Positions 11,920 through 21,693 of a stretch of 64,000 nt of DNA are shown here, piece by piece; position 1 is the first letter of the stretch; every line of letters starts with the position of its first letter. Location of the stretch: contig SJOL01004239.1 of the NCBI GenBank assembly GCA_004794785.1, positions 9,824 to 73,823 on the forward strand. Direction: 5' to 3'. The notes under the pieces were generated by a model, which was not told the DNA's origin, searched no databases, and saw nothing but the letters and a program-made list of their open reading frames with translations. The position numbers were made by a program, and so were the translations under genes. The stretch is from Opisthorchis felineus (taxonomy: Eukaryota > Platyhelminthes > Trematoda > Opisthorchiida > Opisthorchiidae).

Positions 11920-12250
11920 CCCGCGCAATGCTTCGAAGACACCGATGGTCAGACAGAGAGAGACCTCGAAGGTGTTCCACACTCAGTGACCGCGCCTGTA
12001 ATCCACAAAGTGAGATAGATTGGACCGTGACACTACTCTGACAGTCTGTCACGTTGGTGCCACAAATGTTAGCAAGGTTAGCAAGCGCTGACCTGGCGCT
12101 CCCAATTTGGGAAGTGATTTTGTCTTTCGCCACAAAAACAACAAGGATAAGCTGTCGATGTTGATCACAACCACGTAAATTTACCCATTCAGATGTGTTT
12201 GTAGTGCATCCCACATCGGTCACACGACGTAGCAACTCTCCAGCCGCAAT
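11920..12250 (-). mobile_element. RTE-B non-LTR retrotransposon fragment
   Basis: The - strand frame reads AKDKITSQIGSARSALANLA and then LRGLSLSDHRCLRSIARV. This fits the family pattern KDEI-x-SRI-x-KARAAFANL ... [31 protein letters not shown] that follows the reverse transcriptase domain. One internal segment is garbled by a frameshift. It is related to the copies at 24470-25150 and 49490-50095. Confidence 0.6.
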
Positions 12251-13447
12251 GTCCATACTGTTTACTTTACAACATAGGATCTAGCAGGAGCACCATATTT
12301 GCCCGCCTGATGGAATGGTTCGTATGGCAGCTACAAGAATAGCCTTCAGTGTGATCAATACGGTCGTACCCTTACAAAGCTGAACGTCCACACACCCTGG
12401 AGATAGTTGCGGCCATCTGCTTAAGGCTACAGACAGAACTTGTTGGGGCACTCCGGCCAAATTTGCCTTCATATCGGAACATTTTGAATACGTGATCGAG
12501 TCGCATACCAGCTGTAACTTGACGGGAATAAATGAAGTGTTTTGATGCACGTAAACACTCAGACCGGACAAGTGATTTTTATGCGTGTGTGTGTGTGTGA
12601 GCGTGCGTCTCTCGACTTTTCTATTCGTTTGTTCTCGATGAGACGGGTATTTTCAGAACATTTACTATAGGATTGCACACTAATTTCCTTGCAATGTACA
12701 ACTGGTTAAATAAATTGTTTCAACGTCAAGGTTTCACATTCCTAGCCTTTCTTCTTGTGAACCCATGAACCTAGTGTTTGCATCCTTGAAAATCTACATA
12801 CGGCACACCTAAAATGTCAGTTCATCTGACCCTTGGGTTGAAATGTTCGGTGTATTCAGATCATATGCTAGCAGAATTGCAGGCATTGACGTAATGGTGA
12901 TCTCATTCCTAGATTGCCGAACACAATGCCCAAACGGGTTTCACTGAAGATCCAACTTCTTCGGGTTGAATCGCCTTCTTCAATGATCAGGTGTATCGAA
13001 GCGTGGCGATCGACACAATTTTGTACGATTCAATCTACCACAACACTGATTCATGAACATCACGTGGACTATTGTATCCAAAAAATACCAAGAGCGGAAT
13101 TTGGAATTGGTCGGCACAGTTAGTTCACAATATTCTGCTTCCTTTGCTACGTAGTGACCGGTTGTTACGATCGAATATCACCTGTCCTTTTCCCTTGCGC
13201 AGGCCCTTGGTTTTTATGCTTCATCGGCCAACAAAACTGGTTTGAGACGAATAACCCGGGTGAGAGAAAGGTCATGGGTCGGAGGAAAGTTTAGGAGCTG
13301 AATGTAGAAAACCGATTCAAGAGCTGAAACACCGTAGCTTGTTCTGAGTCACCACGTGACATGTGGCCAGTTTTTACTTTGCGTTATTCTTGGATTTCCG
13401 ATGGAACCGAAACCCACAGGTGGCAACTTTTTTCCCCTCTGTCTCAG

Positions 13448-13853
13448 GTGGCCTATGTGCTGAATAGACGTTTCGAACTACCCTTGCGTTGGATGTTCTC
13501 CTCGCGTCTGATGCTCTACATGGGCATTTCTCTTGTCGCTTTGTTGTGTCAATGGCAAGTCATGCTTGCTTGGAGGCGGCACAATTGTTTACGAGTCGAC
13601 GAGATTGTTGCCAGTCTTAATGAGTCCTTTTTACGTGGTGGTGTAGCCTACTATACTTGGCGTCTCCGGTTAAATCAGTTTTGGCACGAGCACATATTAC
13701 GGTATCGATCTGCCGCATTGGGATCCAAAAAGACCGAATCCACCGTTGATGTTTTAACAGCATATCAAGACGAACAGAGACAGGCAGGATTGTTGAAGCA
13801 AGAAAATGCTGAAGTCGGAGAAACCGCGCCAGGTGCCTCGAGCTCGGATACCG
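13448..13853 (+). CDS. TMEM177: TMEM177-like protein, internal exon 2 in window
   Basis: A 406-base exon with a strong pyrimidine tract before CTCAG at 13443-13447 and donor ACCG|GTAAGCG at 13853/13854. It starts in phase 0 and leaves one base (phase 1). The product continues the first membrane segment, has a second one (LMLYMGISLVALLCQW near residues 24-39 of the exon), then a loop with VDEIVASLNESFLRGGVAYY. That GGV-x-(F/Y)Y after the second helix is the feature I associate with TMEM177. The exon ends in a hydrophilic, Ser/Ala/Gly-rich stretch. The ATG at 13361 lies in the intron before the acceptor, so it is not the start. Expected location is the mitochondrial inner membrane. Confidence 0.65.
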
Positions 13854-14154
13854 GTAAGCGTCTGTCATTTATTTCATTGCTTAGCCTATCCCCTGAATTT
13901 TTGTTGTACAGTATCCAATAACTGTCCTACGCATAGCCTCCCTGACATGAATACAGCAAACGCACTGGTGTGACTATCCCTTGAAAAGGACCATTTTGGT
14001 TGGTCCATCGGAAGATGTTGTGACTTCAAAGAGATGGCCTTCAAGAATGGAACCTTTCCGGATTTCTTTTGAGGTAGTCATTGCAGAGCGAACAAGTGTT
14101 TCTTCATATATATACTATTCACTTCGCAATTGAACGGAATATGAGTAGCTCAGG

Positions 14155-14265
14155 TCGTAATTATAGTCGCTGGTTTGTTCGCTGAACTGGGGTTGCAAGC
14201 GCTTCATCACTAGTCGAGGTGACATCATCAGTACGTTGTGAGTAGAAGCGCATCCATGGGTCAAG
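14155..14265 (+). repeat. P repeat, 5' side of a PLE
   Basis: Reads GCTGGTTTGTTCGCTGAACT, then GCGCTTCATCACTAGTCGAG and GTGACATCATCAGTACG. It is in the same orientation as the PLE piece that begins about 280 bases downstream. A shorter version with GCAAACGTTTCGTCACCAGT lies at 14385-14440. Confidence 0.5.
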
Positions 14266-14539
14266 TCAGCCAGGTCGACCTTGGTCGATGATTCGTTGTT
14301 TGGGTGGGCATTCTTATTAGCCCGGCAATATGTCGAAGTAATAATAGCTCTGGTGCGTTTATTAGTTGCTAGTCAGGTGGCTTTTGGCCTGTCTGCCGAG
14401 CTTGACAGTTCACATGCAAACGTTTCGTCACCAGTGCCAGGTTGGGTGGGTACGTCCTCTTTGTCTGCGTGCGTTTATGTAGCATTTGAAGAGCATGTGC
14501 TATTTCTTAACCTTATTGGCTAACTGAGAGACCGTTTTT

Positions 14540-14975
14540 TCGTGTCACATCCCGATACATCAAGAACATCGCTGAAATGACGACAAGGCTCTTGCGACAG
14601 CACAGTGCAGCGGTCGCCTACTTACCTGCGAAAACTCTGCGGAGAACAGCTCTACCGGAACCAAAAGTAATATTGGATCTACTGGCGAAAAACACTGCCA
14701 TATACAGGATCCAATGCGACGAACGATACATAGGACGAACGGGGGGAAGCTGTCCACCAAAATATATGACCGCAAGATCGCTCCCAACTTTCTGTCGTCT
14801 CGATCAGGAAGGACACGAGTTCGACTGGAGCAGCGTTCGCATACTGGCTCAAGCAAGGACGAAGGAAGAACGTAAATTTATGGAAGCGCGTTACTCCACC
14901 AAAGAAGTTGTCAACAAACATATCGAAATGGATCCGATTTATCAACCAGTAAGAGCAAGGGAACGCCGGAGCTAA
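14540..14975 (+). mobile_element. Penelope-like element, GIY-YIG endonuclease end
   Basis: An open frame of about 140 codons ending at 14975. It starts with YIKNIAEMTTRLLRQH, the segment between reverse transcriptase and endonuclease in PLEs. It then gives the GIY-YIG-type nuclease: IYRIQCDERYIGRTGGS (the Y ... YIG-x-TG core) and later KEERKFMEARYSTKE and NKHIEMDPIYQP. PLE nucleases nick DNA for target-primed insertion. The Cys-rich knuckle seen in the copy at 16625-17760 is reduced here, and part of the nuclease between TGGS and HEFDW is shortened. The reverse transcriptase is missing, so the piece is 5' truncated. It differs in sequence from the - strand copy, so two PLE families are present. 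Confidence 0.75.
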
Positions 14976-15375
14976 AAACTGCACAAGAAACCAGACGAAG
15001 AACTGGCAGGAAAAGCAGGAAAGCCTGATTTAAACGGATACGCCAATTTGATTGGAGGAGGCGCCCAGCCAATAAATCAGAGTTCCAAATTAACCGACGG
15101 ACGCAACGACACCAGTCGTTACAATGGAGAAAATAGGACAATACAACAAACGAACCAATCTCGAGAAGCTTAAACCACAACGCTATACAAATTAACAAGG
15201 AGTCGAAAATAAACAAGGGAAGAAAAGTACTAAGAGTAGGGTGTGTTTGGATAACCAATCGAAGCAAGGGAGGGCGGACCACAACGCAACACATATCACA
15301 AACGGGGCAATCATTTCACGAAGGCATTGTCTCAATTAGTCAATCACGGTAAGAAATAGCAGATACTCTTCGAAT

Positions 15376-15384
15376 GCTATATAA
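15376..15384 (+). promoter_or_regulatory. TATA-like box behind the PLE fragment
   Basis: GCTATATAAACGC is a good TATA-box match. It lies in an intron, 400 bases past the PLE stop codon, and is followed by a pyrimidine-rich stretch near 15407-15436. No transcript evidence exists; it could be chance or an old element promoter. Confidence 0.2.
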
Positions 15385-15436
15385 ACGCAGGCAGCTAGAG
15401 AGTATTTACCTCACCCCCCCTCTCTCCCCTCTCCTT

Positions 15437-15482
15437 GTTTGATAACAAAACGTTCGCAAGTCAGTTGTCAAGCTCGACCACC
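15437..15482 (-). repeat. P repeat fragment, inverted
   Basis: AACAAAACGTTCGCAAGTCA followed by CAAGCTCGACC parallels AACGAAACGTTTGCAACCAC followed by CCAGCTCAGC at 18218-18258. It therefore points opposite to the PLE piece upstream of it. Confidence 0.35.
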
Positions 15483-15625
15483 TGATCAGTGACCAATTCC
15501 CGTTGGCCTGTTGGGTGACTTGTCTGCGGATTGTTGGATGTCCGTGTAGTCCTGAGACTTGACGTTTCCGGTCCCCCCGCGGTGACCTTTGCTCGTTGGC
15601 GTTCCCTCGCTCGTAGCGTTACGTC

Positions 15626-16296
15626 ATCATCATCATCACCATCGACAGCATGACATCATTGTTCGCACTGACGCTTCACTGCCTTACAACCATGATTTAT
15701 TTGAAAGCCTTATTGTGGAGGAAAGAATAAAGGTGGAGGGGGAAGGGACTTAGTGCTAGCTTATACAATCATTCCGAGGTGCCTACACCTCCAGACACTC
15801 ATTCAGGCAATCTGGATAGAAACTGACAACAAGATCGCCAATGACATCGGTTGGCAGCCATATCTTGCAGCGTCTCCAACCAGGCGCAGTGAGGATCACG
15901 CGGTCCCCAACCTGGAAGACGAGTAGCACCGACAGCACCCAAGCGTTTCGTAATTTCCTTCATACCCTCTGCCAGGTTAAGGGTTGGCCACCTCTCTGCT
16001 TCCGCCACTCTGAATTGGGCAGGGAAAACAGCACTCTCTTCGGCAAACGATGATTAGGCATACGCAACACGTGTCCCAACCAACGCAGCTTCTGGTGCTG
16101 GACACATTCTTCAATGGAAGTACCCGTTGCACAACCAAAAACTCGCTTTCTAACTGCCTCGTTACGGATTCGCCGACACCAATCCACACGAGCTATGGTT
16201 CTGAGACAACGATTGTCAAGCACCTGAAGACGTCTCAGTTCCGCTGCTCGAAGAGGCCAGGTCTCACAGCCATACAGCAAAACAGCCTGCACTGTA
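15626..16296 (-). mobile_element. RTE-A retrotransposon, C-terminus plus 3' UTR
   Basis: The best preserved RTE-A 3' part. On the - strand the frames read [51 protein letters not shown] and [15 protein letters not shown], then CQFLSRLPE and the stop near 15799. The 3' UTR has AATAAA (TTTATT on + at 15696-15701) and ends in a GATGATGATGATGACG-type tail near 15626-15645. One frameshift separates the last 70 codons from the rest. The 5' truncation at 16296 abuts the S2 copy exactly, so one of them probably inserted beside or into the other. Confidence 0.8.
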
Positions 16297-16645
16297 GCTT
16301 GATACCGTCACGAAGAGAGTGGACCTTACCGTGGTGTGACGGTTTGCGCACCTCAGCGACCCATTGAGCTATACTGGGGGGTGTCCCCGCGACACTCACA
16401 GAGTCTCTCATACCAGGTTGGTCAATGGTTAAAGGTCTGACGAACACAGTCTCCTGGTCCTCCAGGTTGGGGGTTGGAACATATGGCGACTTGTTCCGTA
16501 GAAATGGTAATGCATTTGCAATTCCTGCCAAACACCGCTGCCTTGCGGTTAGGCTTTTGAGCCAAAGGCTTTGGTTGAGGACCCTAATCGTCCTCCTGTC
16601 TAGGTGTGGGCGCCTTGGCAGTATCCCAGCCCACGTACAACCATG
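16297..16645 (-). repeat. S2 repeat, longest copy
   Basis: On the - strand it carries TAGCTCAATGGGTCGCTGAG (A-box-like) near 16365, then the rest of the family to about 16645. The end includes CTTGGCAGTATCCCAGCCCA near 16613, a block it shares with the tRNA-derived SINE body (CTGGCAGTATCCCAGCCCT). That suggests the two families share a 3' module. Confidence 0.5.
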
Positions 16646-17760
16646 ATACCTACATCTAACAATAGCGTTACGTAGACAGGGTCGATTTCGATACGCCAGT
16701 TGATTGAATCTTTTGGGGAGTAGTGTGCTTCTACGAATTCTCTGTCGTGTCTCATGCTTCTACCTCCTGCGTTTTCCAGATTAAACTCGCGTCCTTCTCC
16801 ATACATAGAACCTGGAAATAGTGGATCGTGTAATTTGATAGCTGCATTGTGTTCCCTTACACGTGTAGAGAGTCTCCTTCCAGTCTGTCCAATATAACAT
16901 TTGTTGCAGCCCGTGCAGTTAATCAGGTACACAACGTTGTTTCTTGCGTCTTCCTCCGTTTTCCCCTAGGTCTTGAAATCATTTTCCTCAATGTAATGGC
17001 TAGTTTGTGGGCTACTAAGATTCCTTTCGGTTGCCGTAGTCTTGGTGTGAATTCATGTGTGTTCCTGATGTGCGAAAGGACCATCTGTGTGACTGGTGGT
17101 TGGCCTCGTTCCTATTGTTCTTCAAGCTTTTTCGGATAAATTTCCTGGGATATCTGTTGTTTGGAAATACACGGTAGAGGGCATTTTCTTTCTGTCTGAG
17201 CTCTGCTGCACTGAATTGCGTCCCTACTCTATTGAACAGAGTTTGAATGCAACTCTTTCTGTGGTTCATACGATGGTTGCTTTGATAATTTCTATTTGGT
17301 TGGTTTATGTCTTCTTCGGGTATAAGCACGTTTGAAGAGTTCCCCCCGTGTTTCTGCTCACCAGTACATCCAAAAATTGCGTTCGGTTGTCCTCTTCAAT
17401 TTCACTTGTAAATTTGATATCTTCAAATATTGCATTGAGCAGTTCATGTGCGTGTTCAACCGCATCCGTTTTCACAATAACAGCTGTATCGTTCACATCA
17501 CATGTCCAGAGCTTCGGTTTGGTTACTGGTAGCACAGTATGTTTCGGTTTCTGCACCACCGCTTTGACAATGGGGCTTCTTTCAGCTGTTTGTACGGTTC
17601 TCCGTCTGATTTGACATATGTTTCCATACGCAAGTCCAAAAGTTTGGAAGTTCTTTCTGGTATCTGTCATAATTAACTGCTGTCCCCGCTCCAGTGCCTT
17701 AGTGTTGGAAAAAGACTCGTCAACAAGGAACACAACAGCTTTATTGCGAACAGGCTTGTG
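16625..17760 (-). mobile_element. Penelope-like element, end of reverse transcriptase plus GIY-YIG nuclease
   Basis: On the - strand the order is: the end of the RT (FGLAYGNICQ near 17625; the catalytic box reads DVNDTAVIVKT near 17505, where a YVDD box is expected; then EDNRTQFLDVLVSRNTGG and CLYPKKT), the linker (KSCIQTLFNRVGTQ, AELRQKENALYRVF, NRYPRKFIRKSLK), and the GIY-YIG domain (VYLINCTGCNKCYIGQTGRR, then STRVREHNAAIKL, FVEAHYSPKDSINW, RIEIDPVY). The C-x2-C-x2-C knuckle before YIGQTGR is intact. Stops or frameshifts lie at about 17330 and 17015. Loss of the YVDD aspartates and the breaks mean it is dead, although the nuclease frame itself is open for about 100 codons. Confidence 0.82.
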
Positions 17761-18184
17761 AAAAGTTACAAGGGATCTCGCGCTATTTAAAGAGCACTTT
17801 TTGACATTGATCCAGGCTGTCTGATAGGCATTTGGTGAACACCCATCATCATCGACCGTGCTTCTATGAAACGCCTGAACACTTACCGTAGTCGGTCGTG
17901 CTTCTGTGGCGTACGTGAGTTGATTGACTGGCCTGGATGGTTGCCGGCTTCCCTATTGAGATTTTGATAGAGATTGAGGGTGTCAGTAGGTTTCGGGCAT
18001 TCTGGGATTATTTCGAGGAATCTGACCTTCTTGACAGTATCATGGTTCTTGTTGTGTTCGGATTCTTCTGAAGTAGATCAATCATCCAAACGACCAGTGA
18101 TCAGTCAAAGTCGACCTGGGTGACTCGGCCCTATAATAATCTATGCGCGCACAAAAGCACTTCTAACTTGAACACACTTTTACT

Positions 18185-18265
18185 TACTACTCATTGATGA
18201 TGTCACCTCGACTGACAACGAAACGTTTGCAACCACTTTAGCCAGCTCAGCAAACCAACCAACGG
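18185..18265 (-). repeat. P repeat, 5' side of the - strand PLE
   Basis: Reverse complement of the word set seen at 14155-14265: TGATGATGTCACCTCGACTG, AACGAAACGTTTGCAACCAC and CAGCTCAGCAAACCAACC on the + strand. It lies about 425 bases upstream (in element sense) of the PLE coding remnant, in matching orientation. Confidence 0.5.
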
Positions 18266-18710
18266 CCATGCCGCTCACTGTCACTCGCCTCGTGGCCAAA
18301 TTTGTGATCGTACCCCATGACCAGCGATCGATCATCTCTCTGTAGCAATGATCAACCTAACTCTCGATTGAAACCAGTGAGTTATGCAGTCGAACCCTTT
18401 TCTCAGTGCGGGTCAGACTGACATCCGTTAACTTACCGGTCTTTCCCACAGAACCTTTCTGTTGATCCTCTTGCACGATAGCTACTGCACCAATATGCGT
18501 TTCGCGCTGAGTCCTATGTGAGATCGTCTACACACTCTTTGATCTGGTATGGGCTAGAGAAACGCACCAATACTGCAATCTACGTTTTCACTTTTGCTAT
18601 TCCATGCATCACTTGGGTAGGGGAAATCGAAAACCCAGAACGCCGTCACATTCTACGTTTGTTGCAGTTTGGATAATCAGGTACAAACTCTGGATCGTTT
18701 TTTCCCCGAA

Positions 18711-18894
18711 TTCGTTCAGCTGTAGCACCTTTTCGGTGCCTAACTCCATGCCACCAGAAGGAAGCACGAGGGCTGAGATACTGCCAGGTTGCCCAAGCCT
18801 AGACAGGGGAATTGGAGAGGCAGAGGTCGGGTTCGAACCACGGACCTTCCGGTCAGTAAATTCGCGCTCTAACCACTGAGCCATCTCGCCCCCC
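18711..18894 (-). repeat. tRNA-derived SINE, copy c
   Basis: On the - strand: head GGGGGGCGAGATGGCTCAGT at 18894 downward, B box GGTTCGAACCC (reverse complement at 18829-18839), the GCAGTATCTCAGCCCTCGTG body block and the GCTACAGCTGAACGAATTC end. It belongs to the subgroup with GCGCGAATTTACTGACCGG between the boxes. Confidence 0.82.
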
Positions 18895-19403
18895 GAATTA
18901 CAGGTATAATCGCTCGTAGTGTGTTCATCTGTGCATCTTCACTTGGACATGGAATTACGAAGCCTTTACGAAAGTAAGCGTAGACTATTTGGGTTGCCTA
19001 GAAATAGTTACAGAGATTAGCAGGGACTCTCCTGTTGTTATGTCTTAAAAAGTATTTTCCGAACTAATCAACGGATCAACTGTAATGAATTCAGAAGACT
19101 ACTTGTGTGTTCATGCAGTGAGTTGCCGTTTCAGAGGACTGAACGGTTCTGCAATACGATAAGGTTCATAGATAGACTCAAAGGTTTCGAGACTCCTTGA
19201 AATATTCAGTTGTCTTGAGGTCAGCAATGTAACTTTAGCAAAAACCATCAGGTCTCAAAATGTCTAACGTCACATCTGTCACTTTGGTCACCGGTGTATA
19301 TCACTTAAATACTGACCGATCTCTTTTGAAAAAAGCTCCTCCGAAATCGTCCTCAACTTTGAATTCAGGCTCATCCTCTTTTCACCCGCTCCTCCCTTCT
19401 CAG

Positions 19404-19738
19404 GTTACTTCTTGCCTCGTGTGGACAGAGTTGTGGAGCAAACGGACACCTCAGCGTGGCCCGTTGATACCGATCGACCGATGCATTCTGGTCAGTTCCA
19501 GTATTCAATCAATCCTCGAACAAGTTCATGTGGCAACGAACGTTGGGCTGGAGACGGAGAGCCGCCTGGATTCGGTTTGACAGCGCTGTTATCTTTGGGA
19601 CGTATTGCGCCCCCTATGGCCTGGTTTTTTGGTTTATTTTGCTATCCTGCTACCAGTCACACACGTCTCCAGCTTTTAGAGGCCAAGCTAGAACGATGGG
19701 AGAAGCGTCGATCGCAAACCGCACCACGAACTGCTTAG
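19404..19738 (+). CDS. TMEM177: TMEM177-like protein, last exon
   Basis: The acceptor CCTCCCTTCTCAG precedes base 19404. The first two bases (GT) complete the Gly codon begun by the last G of 13448-13853, so the phases agree. The exon gives YFLPRVDRVVEQ, a Pro/Gly/Asp-rich middle, a hydrophobic piece (PPMAWFFGLFCYP) and a basic, helical end (LLEAKLERWEKRRSQ) before TAG at 19736-19738. The three exons together give about 304 residues. The part after the GGV motif is much longer than I expect for vertebrate TMEM177, so a lineage-specific C-terminal extension, or a wrong last exon, are both possible. Confidence 0.55.
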
Positions 19739-20284
19739 TCTATTGCACATATGCCGCTTACGATCGTTTTGTAAATCTGATCCAGCCAACGAAGAATACA
19801 ACCTTAGTGACTTTACCATCCCGCTTCTTTTTCTTAGGGTTTTTATGGCACAATCACAAGATGAGTTGTGCTCTATCCTATATCCACTGCTCAGCCGCCG
19901 GTCACCGCACGGTTTAGTCTGCTAACCGAGAGGTTTTAAGTTCTAATCCCCCCGGAGATTCGTGCGGTGCCACTACTGCTGGTTGTCAATAAGGATGAAA
20001 TAGCTGTACAGTGCTTCTTGGCTTTTCAACACAGACTGGTTTCACTTGTGGAGTGAAACGTCCAATGAAAATTCTCGCACTAATAACGAACACTCCCGGG
20101 TTGCTCCAACGTAAGCACCCGTGGTCACTCTATCTAAGAAGCTTGTTGGCTTAGAGTGAATGAGTTCCACAGGTGTGTGCCACTACGGATTACACGGTCA
20201 GGTTACACGCACGGAGATTCTTTCGGAGGTGAATATATAGTTCGGCAGAAGTAATGTTACCGACTTTCGACTCCTCTGCGCACC
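19739..20284. other. Downstream of the TMEM177-like gene; no feature
   Basis: No canonical AATAAA is seen within the first 300 bases after the stop; AATAAG occurs near 19988. A tRNA-like fragment near 19885-19960 was considered and rejected. Confidence 0.35.
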
Positions 20285-20628
20285 AATTTAGTTTTCACGG
20301 GAGGCTCACCTGGAACCCAGGTGAATCTCTCGTTTACGCTGTTCTTTTTCATGAGGCTGCACCAGACCGCCTCGTGTTTCGGTTGGTACGATATTCGAGA
20401 AGAAAGTCATAAACGAGAAATTCAGCTGGGTTTCAGGCGAGTCTCCGGTGAAAACCAGTTTAGCGTGCAGATGAGTGTATTACTCGAATTTTATGCAATT
20501 TTGGTTCAAGTGGAAAATAAGATTGACGGAAACTTGAGGAATCGCGCCTACCTGATGAGCCCCAAGCAGGGCGAAACTGGTCGTGGACTGTCGAAGAGTT
20601 TGCAGCAACCTCATGAGTAGTGTATTAA
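20285..20628 (+). repeat. Foldback repeat (F), near full length
   Basis: Contains all F modules: GTTTTCACGGGAGGCTCACC, the palindrome ACCTGGAACCCAGGT, the ATGAGGCTGCACCAGACCGC block, GTACGATATTCGAGA, GTGAAAACCAGTTTAGCGTG, TACCTGATGAGCCCCAAGCA and the terminal GTCGTGGACTGTCGAAGAGT ... CAACCTCATGAGTAG. Confidence 0.65.
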
Positions 20629-21303
20629 TTCTATACAACGTTACCGACTGTTGTTTTTCGTGTGTCGCTATTTTACCACTGCTGGCCCGGTAGATCAACG
20701 ACTTTCCTCGGCCACATACAACGGTGGCACTCCTCCAGGCAAAGCATGTGCCAAACCATACAGTATACAGTGTATCATGATAAGGCGCTAATGAATGGTC
20801 GAAGTTGGATAGTCAAATCCATCAGCAAATTAGGTGAACCGCCCGAGCTAAGCGGTGGGCCGTTCTCGTCTGCCAGAGCGACAGTGACAATTCCTGAACC
20901 ACATAAGAAATACCTGCTTCTTGTGTTGTCCGCGCCTTCAAAAATCAATGAGCTCTCCAATGGAGTCGATTCTGTCTCGTGAGAGCACTGAATTCACGAG
21001 GTTAGTGGGAATTTTCATGCAGCTAAAAGGTGTGAGAGCCATGCCGGCTGTTAAGAATGTGATCGCATGTTTACGGTTCTTCGTGGTGGAATTTGTCGGC
21101 GTATATGACCAGCGTTCAGTTGAGCCTATTCACTTCAGGCACTGCGATAGATGTGATGCGATTGTTTGACTCATTCACTGATATTCATTGGTTTCTATGC
21201 TAGTTTTTGCGAACAAAATGTTCAATCGAAATTCGAAGTGAAACTAGTTTGCGTTTTTAAGCCGAATGTGTGGTGCGAATACCAGGTTGGGTCGGTGTTA
21301 AAG
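20629..21303. other. Unassigned stretch with open frames on both strands
   Basis: Overlapping open frames of 106 codons (+, 20662-20982), 61 codons (-, 20775-20960) and 82 codons (+, 20921-21169) occur. None shows a motif or paired splice sites that I trust. Confidence 0.3.
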
Positions 21304-21693
21304 ATGCTAAAGTGCTTTTTCTCTTCAGTAGCAATACTGGTCATAAGCTTGGTGTCAGCTGATATTACGAATGATGTGCGGAAATCGACTTTCCGGTCAA
21401 GTACTTGTTCAATGACGATTTGTAAACAATTTTCTTATATTCAACTTTTTGGCTGGATTGTAAAAATTAATTTGGAGCGTTCAGCCCGAATTCAATTACT
21501 CCAACGAGGCTATGAAATAAACGATCCTGAAGGGTGTTACTTCTCGGGGGACTGCTGTATTCATTCAGCGCACAATGCGTTCTCAAAGGATACGAAATAT
21601 ACTGGCGGTAGTCAGGGCCAACGCCAGTTCCGTAGTAGCATCAAGAAGCCAAGCAGGCGCATCACAAAACCTACATACTTTTTGACACACTAA
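21304..21693 (+). CDS. Candidate small secreted cysteine-containing protein
   Basis: An ATG at 21304 in fair context (AAAGATGC) opens 129 codons. The first 19 residues, MLKCFFSSVAILVISLVSA, form a textbook signal peptide: a positive residue, a hydrophobic core and a V-x-A cleavage site before DITNDVRK. The mature part would be about 110 residues with five cysteines (two in STCSMTICK, one in EGCYF, two in GDCCIH) and a basic C-terminus. No known family is recognised. The frame is also open upstream to 21166. A pyrimidine-rich TTTTTCTCTTCAG lies inside the signal-peptide codons and could be a splice acceptor, which would argue against this model. It lies 1.6 kb behind the TMEM177-like stop. Confidence 0.3.
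   Translation: MLKCFFSSVAILVISLVSADITNDVRKSTFRSSTCSMTICKQFSYIQLFGWIVKINLERSARIQLLQRGYEINDPEGCYFSGDCCIHSAHNAFSKDTKYTGGSQGQRQFRSSIKKPSRRITKPTYFLTH

Larger units (their letters stand above)
7405..13447 (+). other. Intron A of the TMEM177-like gene (6.0 kb)
   Basis: The donor is GTTTGTG and the acceptor is a pyrimidine-rich TTTTTTCCCCTCTGTCTCAG. The intron holds a P-repeat fragment, a SINE, two foldback-repeat fragments and an RTE-B fragment on the - strand. The stretches 8769-9365, 9500-11094, 11263-11920 and 12257-13447 show nothing else that I can support. A (GT)n run of about 14 bases sits near 12585. Confidence 0.55.
13854..19403 (+). other. Intron B of the TMEM177-like gene (5.6 kb, transposon-packed)
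   Basis: Runs from GTAAGCG to CCTCCCTTCTCAG. About half is recognisable mobile DNA: P repeats, a + strand PLE piece, an RTE-A copy, an S2 copy, a - strand PLE piece and a SINE. The stretches 13854-14154, 14976-15436, 17765-18184, 18266-18710 and 18895-19403 have no further supported feature. Confidence 0.55.

Noticed and set aside
13361..13921. 186-codon ORF taken as a complete gene with start at 13361
   Set aside because: A strong splice acceptor at 13446-13447 and a donor at 13854 show that only the middle is an exon; the first 29 codons and the last 23 are intron.
16050..16367. + strand ORFs at 15841-16367
   Set aside because: They are the antisense of the RTE-A C-terminal coding sequence.
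19885..19960. tRNA-like sequence with AAGTTCTAATCC
   Set aside because: The T-arm-like word is isolated, the anticodon loop would have nine bases and no acceptor stem pairs.
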